Positions 27,407 to 37,555 are shown, counted from the first letter of the stretch. The stretch is DNA of 64,000 bases from Thermomicrobiales bacterium (GCA_023957015.1 JAMLHR010000009.1:1-64000), one strand, 5' to 3'. Numbers and translations are program-made. The notes: a model not told the origin generated them from the sequence alone.

Positions 27407-28022
27407 GTGCTGTCACCGACCACGTGGTGCCAATCAACGATGATCGATCCCCGGGACTCCGTCGTCCGAATCGCGGCCACAACTCGCGCTCGGCATCGCG
27501 ATCACCGCGAACCCAGTTTTTCCAGAGCAGTCCCGCTATCATCCGCGCTTCATGCGCGGCATAGTTGATGGTGGTTAGAGACACAGCTCTAAGACCGGAT
27601 TCAGCGCAGAGTGCCCTTAACTCCGCACCGGTATAGTGACGATTCCAACCGGTTGGCAAGGCCGCATCAGGAGGATCTCCTCGTTTACCGATGTCGACCG
27701 CGTACCGGTGCGCATCCATCGCATCCAGCCAGGCGAATAGTCCCGTCTTTGGCACCGTGAAGCGGAGTTCGCCGCCCGGTGCCAGCACGCGACTCAACTC
27801 CGCCAACCAGGCTTCCTCGTCGATCGCCCGGCTCAGGACATCGTCGTGCAGTGTGATGCGCTGGAGGCTGCCAGTTGATACTGGCAGCGACGGTTGATCG
27901 ACATCTGTCCGCCATCGAGCTACCTCCTGATCCTCATTGCGAAACACGACCCAGGGACAGCGTTCTCGGGTTCGTTCAGACGTTGATTCGGAGAGTTCGA
28001 GGTGGGCGGTAAGCGTCGTCAT
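27399..28022 (-). CDS. degenerate class I methyltransferase-like protein
   Basis: A 207-residue protein whose middle (DEEAWLAELSRVLAPGGELRFTVP, quoted in part: LSRVLAPGGELRFTVP) matches the post-motif region of SAM-dependent methyltransferases of the methyltransferase-11 group. The N-terminal glycine-rich SAM-binding motif is not seen; that region reads HLELSESTSERTRERCPW instead. It may be a non-catalytic relative or bind another ligand. A HYTGAELRALCAESGL helix typical of the family follows. Divergent from the next gene with about 65 bases between. Confidence 0.5.
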   Translation of the reverse strand: MTTLTAHLELSESTSERTRERCPWVVFRNEDQEVARWRTDVDQPSLPVSTGSLQRITLHDDVLSRAIDEEAWLAELSRVLAPGGELRFTVPKTGLFAWLDAMDAHRYAVDIGKRGDPPDAALPTGWNRHYTGAELRALCAESGLRAVSLTTINYAAHEARMIAGLLWKNWVRGDRDAERELWPRFGRRSPGDRSSLIGTTWSVTALK

Positions 28023-28086
28023 GTCCGCCAGTATGACGTATCACACCGATTCGTGGCACGATAACGATGATCAGAGAGGAACCGTC

Positions 28087-28767
28087 ATGCAGCTCATCAC
28101 CGTCCATCTATACGATCCCGAAGTTGCCAGCGCCTATATTCATGCCCTGAGCGGTGGCGAACGACCGAACTGGTCCTGGTGGCAACCTGACCTGACGCAA
28201 CTACTGGCGGGCGATATGGATGAGAGCGCTGCCAGTCGCGTGGGAGTTGGGCTGGTGCGGGCGATGGCGGATGCCTATCCGAGCTATCACGAGAACGGCT
28301 TCGGACTGACACCGTGGGAGGCGCAATTCGATCGTGGTGTGGGGATGTACATGCGACCGCCCGCGCGTGTCTTCGTCGACAACGGTGTCAGCCCGACGGT
28401 TACGGGGAAGATGCCGATCCGGCTTGATCTCCAGGGCGGCATTATGGCTGGAGCCTGGATCCCGCCTCACCTCATCGCGAATCTGGATCAACTGATCGAA
28501 ACGCGCCTGGAGATCTGGGCGAAGCGTATACACGAAGCCGAGATCGATCCCTATCCGATGCTGGCGATGATGCGCATGGTTTGCGATGATGCGCTGCGGA
28601 ATGGCCTGGGATTGATTGAGGCGATCAACGTGCTTGAACCCGGTATGCGCGTGATTGAGACACCGGACAAGAAGCGGATGAACGCCGATATCCGCGTCCG
28701 CATCGATGCTGCCCTCAAGGAAGACCAGCAGAGCCTGATCGATAAGCTCTTCCGCCGCGGGAAGTAG
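28087..28767 (+). CDS. conserved-looking protein of unknown function
   Basis: A 226-residue protein, probably cytoplasmic: no signal peptide and no membrane helix. The start at 28087 follows AGAGAGGAACC at good spacing and gives MQLITVHLYD. Visible features are a tryptophan cluster (NWSWWQPDL), a beta-rich middle (KMPIRLDLQGGIMAGAW) and a helical C-terminal third ending KLFRRGK. I recognise no family. Codon use matches its neighbours, so it looks native and expressed. Confidence 0.6.
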   Translation: MQLITVHLYDPEVASAYIHALSGGERPNWSWWQPDLTQLLAGDMDESAASRVGVGLVRAMADAYPSYHENGFGLTPWEAQFDRGVGMYMRPPARVFVDNGVSPTVTGKMPIRLDLQGGIMAGAWIPPHLIANLDQLIETRLEIWAKRIHEAEIDPYPMLAMMRMVCDDALRNGLGLIEAINVLEPGMRVIETPDKKRMNADIRVRIDAALKEDQQSLIDKLFRRGK

Positions 28768-28990
28768 CTGTCAACTTCCGCACTAAACGTTGTTGCTGGT
28801 ACTGAGACTGCTGGCGATCCCTGCACCATGATCGGCGCATCCTATAAGGCTGGCCCGAATCGCATTTAGCAAAGCTCCTTAGGTAATCCTTCGCGACACT
28901 AATGGAATCACTGATACGTTTACTCGGATAGTGGTTTTGTGTTGTGGGTAGTAACTACTCCCGCATACTTCTTTGCTGTAGGGGATGTTT

Positions 28991-29530
28991 GTGACGATGT
29001 CTTGTTTTAGAGGATTGTTGAAAGCATCGCGGTTACTGACGGTCACATTGGGTATGGCCATCGCACTCTATGGATGTGGAGGGAGTGATCAGCCCTCTAC
29101 GGATCCGCAGCGGCACACACCAACGCCAGGAGGGACTTCCATACCAACACCGGATGTTGCTGCAGCACTCGGGGAGGATCCAAATGCAAGCCAACAAGCC
29201 GCTCAACTCATGGGAATTCAGGAGCCCACACGAACCGAAGAGTGCCCAGTTGATCCGGATACTCCCGGTCTGATGACACCGGAGGAGTTTAGGGACTCTC
29301 TCCCCTGTGTTATCTCTTTATTTCCATGGCCGGCAGATCGACAGGTAGATATGGATCTCTACGTCCAGCAGGCTTGGGGTGAAGACATCAATGAGTGGAG
29401 ATTCCCTCCTGATTATCGTTATACGACCACTGAATCCCTCAATCAGTGTGCATGGTTTAGTACCTGGTTGGATGCACAAGAACAAGGAGATCAGGACACA
29501 CAAAAGGCTGCCGAGCTGGTGATTACATAG
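28991..29530 (+). CDS. putative lipoprotein, 3' end probably frameshifted
   Basis: About 179 residues. The N-terminus has a hydrophobic stretch ending LYGC, a lipobox, followed by a Thr/Pro-rich spacer (HTPTPGGTSIPTPD). The mature part has several cysteines (EECPVD, SLPCVIS, NQCAWF). GTG 28991 has AGGGG six bases before it. Beyond the stop, the next frame reads IVIPAYPKTVPGFPKDLDF and ends at 29604, a plausible proline-rich tail, so a base seems missing near 29520. It heads the MacAB-like cassette and DNA here looks poorer in GC than around it. Function unknown. Confidence 0.6.
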   Translation: MTMSCFRGLLKASRLLTVTLGMAIALYGCGGSDQPSTDPQRHTPTPGGTSIPTPDVAAALGEDPNASQQAAQLMGIQEPTRTEECPVDPDTPGLMTPEEFRDSLPCVISLFPWPADRQVDMDLYVQQAWGEDINEWRFPPDYRYTTTESLNQCAWFSTWLDAQEQGDQDTQKAAELVIT

Positions 29531-29731
29531 TCATTCCAGCATACCCAAAGACCGTCCCAGGGTTCCCAAAGGATCTGGACTTTCCAGACAGAACCGCATT
29601 CTGATCGAAGTTAGTAAGAGTGTCCAACTCGGTGACCCATCGGTACTGCAAGAGTGGATGCCTGGTTTGTGCGCCAATAGCCCCTGGTCATCCCCCGGAG
29701 CGTCACTACTTCCTGTTTGGCGAGAAGACGT

Positions 29732-30444
29732 ATGATCCGAACGAGCATTACCAAGTGGATTGTGGTTGCTGCGGTTCTGGCTGCGTTAGCTGGAACCGCA
29801 GGCGGTTTCCTCCTTTCTCGTCAGTTTCCGGCCAGGTCGAGTGATGGGGTCATCAATCACGGAAAGTCCGAAGTGAGCAGGTTGTTACCGTCACTTTGGA
29901 GGATCGCGATATCAGTAGCTTGGTGACTCTGGATGCACTCGTTGTACAAAATGACGCGGGTTATCAGTTGCAGGGAGTTGTTACCTCCGAATCTATCTCC
30001 TATCGACTGGCAGTCGATGAACCTTATCAAGTGCGAGCAGTTATCAATGGTCGTGCGGGTGGGTTCGAATGCGCATGGGCAGGGTACTAGCAGGACACGT
30101 GCCGGCTTCCTCTGGAGAACAGGGTGAGAGACCATTCTGATTCTGCTGGTGTGACAATAGCCTGCGATATCCCGTCAGATATCATTGTGGCTCCTGGTCT
30201 TACTGGTGTAATGGCGATTGCGTTGGAGCAACCAAAGAAGGTGCCCACGTTACCTCGCACTGCGGTGTTTGGTTCGCAGCAATCCGGAGTAGTTATCGTG
30301 GTGACTGACGAAGGTGAGCGGCAGCGGCGCGAGGTCATTTTGGGTGATGCGGACACGCAGTATGTGGAAGTTATTGATGGTCTCACTCCGGGAGAAGACG
30401 TATTGGCCGTGCCGCTGGAAACCGATCTGTTGAGTGCCCCATGA
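29732..30444 (+). pseudogene. broken periplasmic-adaptor (HlyD/MacA-like) gene
   Basis: Pieces of one adaptor protein lie in three frames. The first, from ATG 29732, gives an N-terminal membrane anchor (ITKWIVVAAVLAALAGTAGG). After a shift near 29880 the frame continues VVTVTLEDRDISSLVTLDAL and EPYQVRAVINGRAGGFECAW to a stop at 30090. A third stretch, PASSGEQGERPF, and then the same frame as the second (DSAGVTIACDIPSDI, VAPGLTGVMAIALEQP) require two more shifts near 30070 and 30140. The end, EGERQRREVILGD and VIDGLTPGEDVLAVPL, is typical of MacA-like adaptors. At least three indels make this a pseudogene or an error-rich stretch. Confidence 0.7.
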
Positions 30445-31127
30445 GTGCCTGCATTGTGGAAGCGTCCGGCCTGTCACGTACGTTCGAACGTCGAGGTTCT
30501 GAGCCGGTTACCGTCCTGCGGGAAGCAACACTCGAGGTAATGGCTGGAGAAATTGTCTGCATTCAAGGGCGATCCGGCTCCGGAAAGTCTACTTTGCTGA
30601 ATATTCTGGGCCTTCTTGATCGTTCGACTTCAGGTCGACTGAAGATTGGGGATCAGGACGTGGCGGGAATGTCAGACGACCGGTTGTCAGCGTTGCGAGG
30701 TACCTACCTGGGATTTGTTTTTCAGCAGTTCTATTTGGTAGTAGGGAAGACTGCGCGAGAGAACGTTGCTGAACCGCTTCTTTTCGGTACCGATCCCGAG
30801 CGGCGAGGACGACATCGTCGTGCCGAGCACCTCCTCCAGCTTGTTGGCCTTGAGCATCGGACGCATGAGAAACCGAATATTCTCAGCGGCGGTGAGCAGC
30901 AGCGGGTGGCCATTGCACGCGCCCTTGCGCGTGGGCCGAAGTTGTTGCTGGCCGATGAACCCACGGGGGCGTTGGATACGCAGACGGGAGATCAAGTTAT
31001 GGATCTGCTCGTATCGTTGGTGCGGCAAGAGGGTACATCGTTGGTGCTGGTAACACATGATGATGAGATTGCCGCTCGTGCTGATCGCCGATTCCGAATT
31101 CATGATGGAACATTGGTATCAACATGA
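30441..31127 (+). CDS. MacB-type ABC transporter ATP-binding protein
   Basis: A 228-residue ABC ATPase of the LolD/MacB group: Walker [25 protein letters not shown]-loop FVFQQFYLV, signature [16 protein letters not shown], Walker [13 protein letters not shown], switch VTHDDEIA. It overlaps the adaptor end and the permease start by 4 bp each (ATGA). It is the only gene of the cassette without a frameshift. With the adaptor and permease broken, its partner is uncertain; the group exports peptides, macrolides or lipoproteins. Confidence 0.88.
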   Translation: MSACIVEASGLSRTFERRGSEPVTVLREATLEVMAGEIVCIQGRSGSGKSTLLNILGLLDRSTSGRLKIGDQDVAGMSDDRLSALRGTYLGFVFQQFYLVVGKTARENVAEPLLFGTDPERRGRHRRAEHLLQLVGLEHRTHEKPNILSGGEQQRVAIARALARGPKLLLADEPTGALDTQTGDQVMDLLVSLVRQEGTSLVLVTHDDEIAARADRRFRIHDGTLVST

Positions 31128-32349
31128 GGTGGGTTGGAACGTTTATCGCAGCGTGGATGGATATTCGGGCGCAACCACTGAGAGCAATAGCTGTCGTGTT
31201 GGGATTGGCAACGGCAATTGCTGCTATTGTGCTCGCCGATGCATCGAACCGGATTTCGGAAGACGCAAACGCTGCCTATGTCGAACAGGCGTTTGGCAAA
31301 GAGGCGACATTTCTCATTCGTCCTACGGACTACGCCAGCAGGCTCTCAGATTATTGGCGTAGAGAGACTTCAATCGAGTTTGACTCTGCTGTTGTGATGG
31401 TGTTCCCCAGATTAGTCGGTACTCGTCTGTACAGATGGCTGTTCCCGGCAGCTCGGCGCCGATTTTCATCGACGCTCGTTGGGTATCGCCCTCGTATATT
31501 GATGTTGCTTCTCTAGAGTTGCGGCAAGGGAGCTGGCCAGTCGATACCGCAGATGCACGGGCGATTCGTGTTGTTGTTACGCAGGCTGGCCTGACGAAGC
31601 TCGGATTGAGTGAGGACACCGCGGTTGGTGCCGTCGTCGATTACTTCGGCGATACAGGTTCTCAATTTGACATGCGGCTACGACCTCGCTTCCCGATGGT
31701 CATCGAGGGTGTGGTCTCGAGTTCAGGACGGACACAAGAAGGTGTGGAACTCCTCATAGTCACCAGTGGCAATGTGATTCCTGGTCTTAGTGCTTACCCT
31801 TCAACCTGGTTGGTTCATGCCCCACCCGCAGATCAACCGATGATTGAGCATCTGGCGCAGTCATTCCTAAGTGGAACCGACCCTGCTGTGATGTTTGATG
31901 TCCGACGCATGGATCAACAAGGCGAGGTTAAGCCTGTGCTCGACCAACAGAAGACGACATCGAACATCCTGTCACTCATTATCTTGGGGGTAGCGGCAAT
32001 CGGACTGGTGAGTACCGGGCTTTCCAGTATCCGCGAGCGAGCACAGGAGTTTGGTATTCGACGGGCGATCGGAGTCACAACCAAAACGGTCTTCGCTGGC
32101 GTCGTTGTGCAGACTTTGATTGAGGCTGCTATAGCAGCGCTGGTCGCTCTTGTCCTCGCTGCCGTGATTGTTGTCACGTTCGGAGAGCGGCTCATACTGG
32201 TGGATGTGGCGCTGACTTCTCAACCCAGCCTGCCATTCGCAAGTGCTGTTCGAGGAGTTATGTCGGCGCTAGCCGTAGGTTTGCTCGCTTCATTGCTACC
32301 AGCTTTTCGGGCAGCACGTTACAGTGTGGCTCAGGTTATTCGCGCCTAG
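31124..32349 (+). pseudogene. frameshifted MacB-like permease (FtsX fold)
   Basis: The first frame, from ATG 31124, gives a membrane helix (LRAIAVVLGLATAIAAIVL) and the start of an extracellular domain, then leaves the family near 31400. From about there the next frame continues QISRYSSVQMAVPG and VSPSYIDVASLELRQG through three membrane helices (about SLIILGVAAIGLVSTG, then TLIEAAIAALVALVLA and SALAVGLLASLLPAF) and the family ending PAFRAARYSVAQVIRA. A single one-base shift near 31400-31410 would restore one protein of about 400 residues. Confidence 0.75.
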
Positions 32350-32374
32350 GTACCCCCCCTCCTCCCTCTCAACC

Positions 32375-32404
32375 TTGACAAGGTCCGTATCAACCCTGTA
32401 CTAT
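32375..32404 (+). promoter_or_regulatory. sigma-70-type promoter of the hrcA operon
   Basis: A perfect -35 TTGACA (32375-32380) and a -10 TACTAT (32399-32404) are 18 bases apart. The expected transcription start lies at about 32411, at the edge of the CIRCE element, the usual arrangement for HrcA control. Confidence 0.75.
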
Positions 32405-32412
32405 TTTCGCTG

Positions 32413-32439
32413 TTAGCAGTCTCAGGTGGAGAGTGCTAA
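32413..32439 (+). promoter_or_regulatory. CIRCE operator
   Basis: TTAGCAGTC, nine bases, then GAGTGCTAA. The consensus is TTAGCACTC-N9-GAGTGCTAA, so only one position departs (G for C in the left arm). HrcA, encoded just downstream, binds this element and represses the operon at normal temperature. Confidence 0.95.
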
Positions 32440-32456
32440 CAGCGAGGAATGATGTC

Positions 32457-33503
32457 GTGGATCGACGAGTAATGCCCAATCCAGTCGATATGACCGCTCG
32501 GCGCCAGAAGCTCCTGCAGCTGCTGGTGCGTGAGTATGTCGATTCCGGCAAACCGGTTGGTTCCGCCACACTGGTGGAGCGCTTCGGTATGCGGATCTCC
32601 AGTGCCACCATCCGCAATGAGATGGTTGCACTCGAGCAGATGGGTTACGTGCAGCAACCTCACACATCCGGTGGACGTGTACCAACCGATCTCGGCTATC
32701 GCTATTACGTGCATAACCTCATGCCGAACGGCAATCTCGCCCAGAGCGAGCAGGTGATGATTCGTCACCAGTTCCGGCAGGTGGAGGCGCAGCTGGATAG
32801 CATGGTCGAGTTCGCGGCCAGTGTGCTCAGTAGCACCTCGGGTATGGCGAGCATCGTCACCGCCCCACGTACACACGTGCCACGATTGCGTCACTTCGAA
32901 CTGATCTCGCTACAACCGCGACTGGCGTTGATGATCCTGGTGACCCAGGAGAGCGCAGTGCGACAGATGATGCTGCACTTGCCTGAAGAGGTGGAGCAGC
33001 CGATCCTGAGCGCTATCGCCGATCAACAGGTCGGTATCCTGCGTGGATTGAGCAGCGTCGAGATTGCACCATATGCCGTCACAGCCGAGGGATTGACCCG
33101 GTTTGTGTTGGAACACGTTGCCAGCGGTCTGCGAACAGCGGACTCGTTGCAGGACACACCGGTGCGACATTCGGGTATCGACAAGATCCTGATGCAGCCG
33201 GAGTTCGCCGGTACCGAGGGGCAGATGGTGGTCGAACTCATGCATGGCTCCGGCTTGCTGGGGCAGTTGCTGCCGCAGCTGACGGAGGGTGAGGACGTCC
33301 AGGTCTTTATCGGCGAGGAGAATCCCGCCCAGGCGCTGCGTAACTTCGGTATCGTCATCGCCACCTATGGTATCGATGGCGAGGTCACGGGCATCCTTGG
33401 CGTGTTGGGTCCCACCCGCATGCGCTATTGGCACAGCATTCCGAGTGTGCGCTACATGGCGCGATTAATGAGTGATCTCATGGCCGATCTGTATTCGGCC
33501 TAA
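32457..33503 (+). CDS. hrcA: heat-inducible transcription repressor HrcA
   Basis: A 348-residue repressor. The winged helix (about 8-80) includes LVREYVDSGKPVGSATL and ISSATIRNEMVALEQMGY, and the GAF-like domain follows with PHTSGGRVPTDLGYRYYV between them. Folding of HrcA depends on GroEL in other bacteria, which links repression to chaperone load. GTG 32457 is chosen: AGGA lies eight bases before it and it clears the CIRCE element. ATG 32472 is an alternative. First gene of hrcA-grpE-dnaK. Confidence 0.95.
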   Translation: MDRRVMPNPVDMTARRQKLLQLLVREYVDSGKPVGSATLVERFGMRISSATIRNEMVALEQMGYVQQPHTSGGRVPTDLGYRYYVHNLMPNGNLAQSEQVMIRHQFRQVEAQLDSMVEFAASVLSSTSGMASIVTAPRTHVPRLRHFELISLQPRLALMILVTQESAVRQMMLHLPEEVEQPILSAIADQQVGILRGLSSVEIAPYAVTAEGLTRFVLEHVASGLRTADSLQDTPVRHSGIDKILMQPEFAGTEGQMVVELMHGSGLLGQLLPQLTEGEDVQVFIGEENPAQALRNFGIVIATYGIDGEVTGILGVLGPTRMRYWHSIPSVRYMARLMSDLMADLYSA

Positions 33504-33556
33504 CTTGTCAGAGCGAATAGTCGCCGACCACGGGGTCGGTGTAATGGAGTGAATGC

Positions 33557-34108
33557 ATGACCGATAACGAACGCTGGGATGACGAACTTGAAGAGGAGTT
33601 CGAAGAGGAGATTCTCCTCGAAGACGACATCGACGAAGACGAGGCCAGCATCATCGAGAAACTGCTCGCTGAGCGCGATGAGTATCTCGATCAGTTGCAG
33701 CGAAGCCGGGCGGAGTTTATCAACTATCGCAAGCGCACGGATGCCGAGAAGTTGCGATTAGGCGAAATGTTTACCGCTAGCACTATCGGCAGGTTCCTTC
33801 CGGTCATTGATGATTGGGATAGGGCTATGGGTGCGGTGCCGGAGAACGAGCACGATGATAACTGGTTCTCGGGCATCCAGATGATCCAGACCAAGTTCCG
33901 GCAGTTGCTGGAATCGGCGGGAGTGGTTGAAGTGGATGGTGCGGGAACTCCGTTTGATCCCGCTATTCACGAGGCAGTTTCCACCGATCCGGGCTCGAGT
34001 GGCGATATCGTCGTCGAGGTCTACCAGAAGGGATACAAGCTGGGCGATACACTGCTCCGACCCGCTATGGTACGCACCGGCGATGCAGCACCAGGATTTA
34101 ACGCATAA
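33557..34108 (+). CDS. grpE: nucleotide exchange factor GrpE
   Basis: A 183-residue partner of DnaK that speeds ADP release. An acidic, glutamate-rich N-terminus (EELEEEFEEEILLEDDID) is followed by the long helical stretch LLAERDEYLDQLQRSRAEF with INYRKRT, and the beta-wing domain with the family segment near GVVEVDGAGTPFDPAIHEAV. Lies 53 bases after hrcA and 73 before dnaK. Confidence 0.93.
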   Translation: MTDNERWDDELEEEFEEEILLEDDIDEDEASIIEKLLAERDEYLDQLQRSRAEFINYRKRTDAEKLRLGEMFTASTIGRFLPVIDDWDRAMGAVPENEHDDNWFSGIQMIQTKFRQLLESAGVVEVDGAGTPFDPAIHEAVSTDPGSSGDIVVEVYQKGYKLGDTLLRPAMVRTGDAAPGFNA

Positions 34109-34181
34109 GTTCCGCTCCCTTTCAGGAGCACAACAGTTATCAACGTGGCACGAGCCACATACGCAGTAGAGAGGTAAACAC

Positions 34182-36122
34182 ATGGGACGAACAATCGGTA
34201 TTGACCTTGGTACAACAAACTCGGTAATGTCCACCATCGAGGGTGGCGAGCCAGTCGTCATCCCTAATGCAGAGGGTGAGCGCCTGACGCCATCGGTGGT
34301 TGCATTGACCAATAATGGCGAGCGTCTTGTTGGTCGCTTTGCCCGCCGCCAGGCAGTTACCAATCCGGATAACACCATCTTCTCCGTCAAGCGCTTCGTG
34401 GGTCGAAAGTTCAACGATCCCGCAATCGCCAAGGACAAGGAGCTGGTTCCCTACGCTCTGCAGGCCGCCTCGAATGGTGATGTGCAGGTGAAGATGGGCG
34501 ACAAGTGGTACAGCCCGCAGGAAATCAGCGCGATGATCCTGCAGAAGATGAAGGCCGATGCTGAGGCCTACCTCGGTGAGACCGTCGACAAGGCCGTCAT
34601 CACCGTGCCAGCTTATTTCGATAACGCCCAGCGCGATGCCACCAAGGATGCTGGCAAGATTGCTGGTCTGGAAGTGCTTCGCATCATCAACGAGCCAACT
34701 GCCTCCGCGCTCGCCTACGGTCTTGAGAAGGTCGACAAGGACGAGAAGGTTGCCGTTTATGACCTCGGTGGTGGTACCTACGACATCTCCATCCTCGACC
34801 TGAGCGATGGTGTCTTCCAGGTGCTGGCTACCAATGGTGATACCCACCTCGGTGGTGACGACTTCGATCAGGTCATCATCAATTGGTTGGCCGACGAGTT
34901 CAAGAAGACCGAAGGCGTCGATCTCCGCAACGATCGCATGGCACTTCAGCGCCTCAAGGAAGCCGCCGAGAAGGCCAAGATCGAGCTTTCCAGTACACAG
35001 CAGACGGATATTAACCTGCCGTTCATCACGGCGGATGCTAGTGGTCCGAAGCACCTTAACATCACCCTCAGCCGCTCCAAGCTGGAGAGCCTGGTTGGCG
35101 ATCTCGTGAATCGCACCAAGGTGCCGATGGAGAACGCGCTCAAGGATGCGGGGCTCTCCAAGAGCGAGATCGATGAGGCGCTGCTCGTTGGTGGTCAGAC
35201 CCGTATGCCGATGGTGCAGAAGACCGTGCAGGACTTCTTCGGTAAGGAGCCGCACAAGGGCATCAATCCGGACGAAGTGGTCGCGATCGGTGCCGCCATC
35301 CAAGGTGGCGTGCTTGGTGGCGAAGTGAAGGACATCCTTCTCCTCGATGTCACTCCGCTGACCCTGGCAATCGAGACGCTGGGTGGCGTGGCCACACCAC
35401 TGATCGAGCGCAACACCACCATCCCGGCCCGCAAGAGCCAGACGTTCACCACCGCCAGCGACAATCAGCCGCAGGTGGAGATCAATGTCCTCCAGGGTGA
35501 GCGTCCGATGGCGAACGATAACAAGAGCCTTGGTCGCTTCATTCTAGACGGTATTGCCCCGGCACCGCGCGGCTTGCCGAAGATCGAGGTGACGTTTGAC
35601 ATCGATGCCAACGGCATCCTCAATGTCACCGCCAAGGACAACGCGACCGGCAAGGAGCAGAAGATCACCATCACCGGTAGTTCTGGACTCAGCGATGCCG
35701 AGGTTGATCGCATGGTGAAGGAAGCCGAGGAGCACGCCGCCGAGGACGCCAAGCGCAAGGAAGCGATCAACACCCGCAACGAGGCCGAGAGCATGATGTT
35801 CCAGGCCGAGAAGCTGATTGAGGAGAACGGCGACAAGATTCCGGACGATCTCAAGAGCGACCTGCAGGCCAAGGTCGCGGACGTCAAGGACGTGCTCGAG
35901 AACGATCGCGAGAACATCGATCGCATCAAGCCCGCCCACGACGCCTTGATGACGGCGCTCACCGCCGCTGGTACTGCGATGTACCAGGCGGCTGAGCAGG
36001 CCGCCGGCGGACCCGACATGAGCGGCTTCGATGCCAGCGATATGGGTGGCGCCAATGCGGCGGATGACGACAGCACCTTCGAGGGCGAGTTCCGCGAAGT
36101 CGAGGACGATGACGCCAAGTAA
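34182..36122 (+). CDS. dnaK: chaperone protein DnaK (Hsp70)
   Basis: A 646-residue Hsp70. The N-terminal ATPase starts [15 protein letters not shown] and contains [17 protein letters not shown] and [13 protein letters not shown]. The substrate-binding half (about 385-600) includes [14 protein letters not shown] and [18 protein letters not shown], and the lid ends in the acidic tail [17 protein letters not shown] precedes the ATG. dnaJ does not follow; a terminator does. Confidence 0.97.
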   Translation: MGRTIGIDLGTTNSVMSTIEGGEPVVIPNAEGERLTPSVVALTNNGERLVGRFARRQAVTNPDNTIFSVKRFVGRKFNDPAIAKDKELVPYALQAASNGDVQVKMGDKWYSPQEISAMILQKMKADAEAYLGETVDKAVITVPAYFDNAQRDATKDAGKIAGLEVLRIINEPTASALAYGLEKVDKDEKVAVYDLGGGTYDISILDLSDGVFQVLATNGDTHLGGDDFDQVIINWLADEFKKTEGVDLRNDRMALQRLKEAAEKAKIELSSTQQTDINLPFITADASGPKHLNITLSRSKLESLVGDLVNRTKVPMENALKDAGLSKSEIDEALLVGGQTRMPMVQKTVQDFFGKEPHKGINPDEVVAIGAAIQGGVLGGEVKDILLLDVTPLTLAIETLGGVATPLIERNTTIPARKSQTFTTASDNQPQVEINVLQGERPMANDNKSLGRFILDGIAPAPRGLPKIEVTFDIDANGILNVTAKDNATGKEQKITITGSSGLSDAEVDRMVKEAEEHAAEDAKRKEAINTRNEAESMMFQAEKLIEENGDKIPDDLKSDLQAKVADVKDVLENDRENIDRIKPAHDALMTALTAAGTAMYQAAEQAAGGPDMSGFDASDMGGANAADDDSTFEGEFREVEDDDAK

Positions 36123-36157
36123 CAACCTGTAGCCTCGAGCCTTGTGCCCGGGGTGAG

Positions 36158-36195
36158 ACAAAGGGGCCGATTCCCGCAGGAATCGGCCCCTTTGT
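36158..36195. terminator. strong intrinsic terminator after dnaK
   Basis: A perfect 17-bp stem (ACAAAGGGGCCGATTCC and its complement) closed by CGCA. The arms end in AAA and TTT, so it works for both strands: dnaK on the plus strand and the secreted protein gene on the minus strand. Confidence 0.9.
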
Positions 36196-36203
36196 CGTTA
36201 CGT

Positions 36204-36785
36204 TTACTGGACGTTATGTGTCACAGCGAGCAGATGATCGATGAGACTGAATTCGCTGGCCCCGAGTCCGATTATGATCACATAGCCGATGCGGGTGATT
36301 CGGATGTGCAGATCGTCGCTATCGATATACCAGTGGGTCGTGCCACCTTCGACCCCCGTGCCTGTCCAATTTGCATCCATATCGTTGAGCTTTCGCTGCA
36401 GTTCGTGATAGGCGATTTCCACCGATTCATAGACGATATATCCACCATAGAACTCGGCATCCGGGCTTCCCAGATTTGCGCCTTCAGAGGCAATGAAGAC
36501 GCCGCCAAGCGAGTTGTAGAGATCGGTGTCGCCGAAGTCCTGCCACGGCAGCGAGATCAAAGGTGTGCCGTCAGCCCTGGTGACTGAGGCAGATTCCAGA
36601 GCTTCCAGCAGCGTCACTGGATGAACACCATCCATCATGGTGATAATCTCTCTCGCCCGGAGATCTATCACCTGATTAACAGGAGGTGCATCTGGTTCTG
36701 GTGTGGCTTCCTGGGCGAATGCGCGACTGTGGGCAGCCACGGCGATACTCGAAACTCCTGCTCCCACAAGCTGACGACGATTCAT
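36204..36785 (-). CDS. secreted protein of unknown function (Tat-type signal)
   Basis: A 193-residue protein starting [18 protein letters not shown], a twin-arginine-like signal ending near FAQEA. The mature domain has [22 protein letters not shown], then an alternating strand-helix pattern ending in [14 protein letters not shown]. No catalytic motif or known family was recognised. Its terminator is shared with dnaK. It may be a small secreted sensor or binding protein, but that is a guess. Confidence 0.55.
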   Translation of the reverse strand: MNRRQLVGAGVSSIAVAAHSRAFAQEATPEPDAPPVNQVIDLRAREIITMMDGVHPVTLLEALESASVTRADGTPLISLPWQDFGDTDLYNSLGGVFIASEGANLGSPDAEFYGGYIVYESVEIAYHELQRKLNDMDANWTGTGVEGGTTHWYIDSDDLHIRITRIGYVIIIGLGASEFSLIDHLLAVTHNVQ

Positions 36786-36850
36786 GGGTTCCTCCTTAGC
36801 GATTGAGCGTACTTACCTGCCTTAACGCAAGTGACCCGGAAACCGTTCGC

Positions 36851-37555
36851 TCAGGATTGATCGAATGCGAACCCTGACTCCGTTACGACGACTGGACTGC
36901 TGATGCTAACGCACATCGGCTCTAGTAATCGCACCAGCGCTTCACTGAGGGCGGTCTGTGTTGCCAGCGCATCCTCGTGCATGGCCTCGCTGACGATGAG
37001 GACGTGGCGAGAACTCTCTCGCGCTGCTGCGGTACCGCTTTGGCGGTGCGCCCACCGGCGCGCGTGCGCGGCGTGGGCGTTGTCGCGGAAGATGATCTCG
37101 CCAGCAACCGGATTCTCGACTTCACCCGAGAATGTGGTGAATACTTCGGTCCCGTCCGCATGACAGACTTCCAGATTCCCACTGAAACTCGCGGTATCGA
37201 AGACCGCGATAGGCGCGGCGTAAGCAACCGACACCGCGTTGCAGAGATCGATGATCGGGATAATCGTTGGCAACGAACCATCGATCCGCAATCGTCGCAG
37301 GAGCGCTTCGCTGGCAGAACGGTACTGTGTGGGTTTATATCCCATTGAGGCAAATACGCGTCGCCAGGCCTGAATTTCAGGGAACTCTCCTTCTGATTGA
37401 TCGCTCAGGCGTGCTTTTGCTTGATCAATGAGCCCCGCTATTTCCCTGGTATCCGACTCAGCTTCTGGTTTCAATGTCGCGCAAAGGGCGATGGCTACCA
37501 ACTGCGGGTACTCTGTCCAGATATCGGTGTGATGGCGGAAGATGCGTGCGTTCAT
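36851..37555 (-). CDS. B3/B4 tRNA-binding domain protein
   Basis: A 234-residue protein with the B3/4 fold otherwise found in the beta chain of phenylalanyl-tRNA synthetase, where it edits mischarged Tyr-tRNA. Family features are IQAWRRVFASMGYKPTQYRS, IDLCNAVSVAYAAPIAVFD and the late GEIIFRD with HARRWAHRQSG. Stand-alone B3/4 proteins are common and may act on D- or misacylated tRNA or amino acids. It is divergent from the paralogue pair that follows. Confidence 0.8.
   Translation of the reverse strand: MNARIFRHHTDIWTEYPQLVAIALCATLKPEAESDTREIAGLIDQAKARLSDQSEGEFPEIQAWRRVFASMGYKPTQYRSASEALLRRLRIDGSLPTIIPIIDLCNAVSVAYAAPIAVFDTASFSGNLEVCHADGTEVFTTFSGEVENPVAGEIIFRDNAHAAHARRWAHRQSGTAAARESSRHVLIVSEAMHEDALATQTALSEALVRLLEPMCVSISSPVVVTESGFAFDQS

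Noticed and set aside
29620-29844. 74-residue frame as a cysteine-rich protein
   Set aside because: It overlaps the adaptor N-terminus in another frame, which is the better explanation.
34140-35303. 387-residue minus-strand frame opposite dnaK
   Set aside because: A known type of antisense artefact over dnaK; no independent support.
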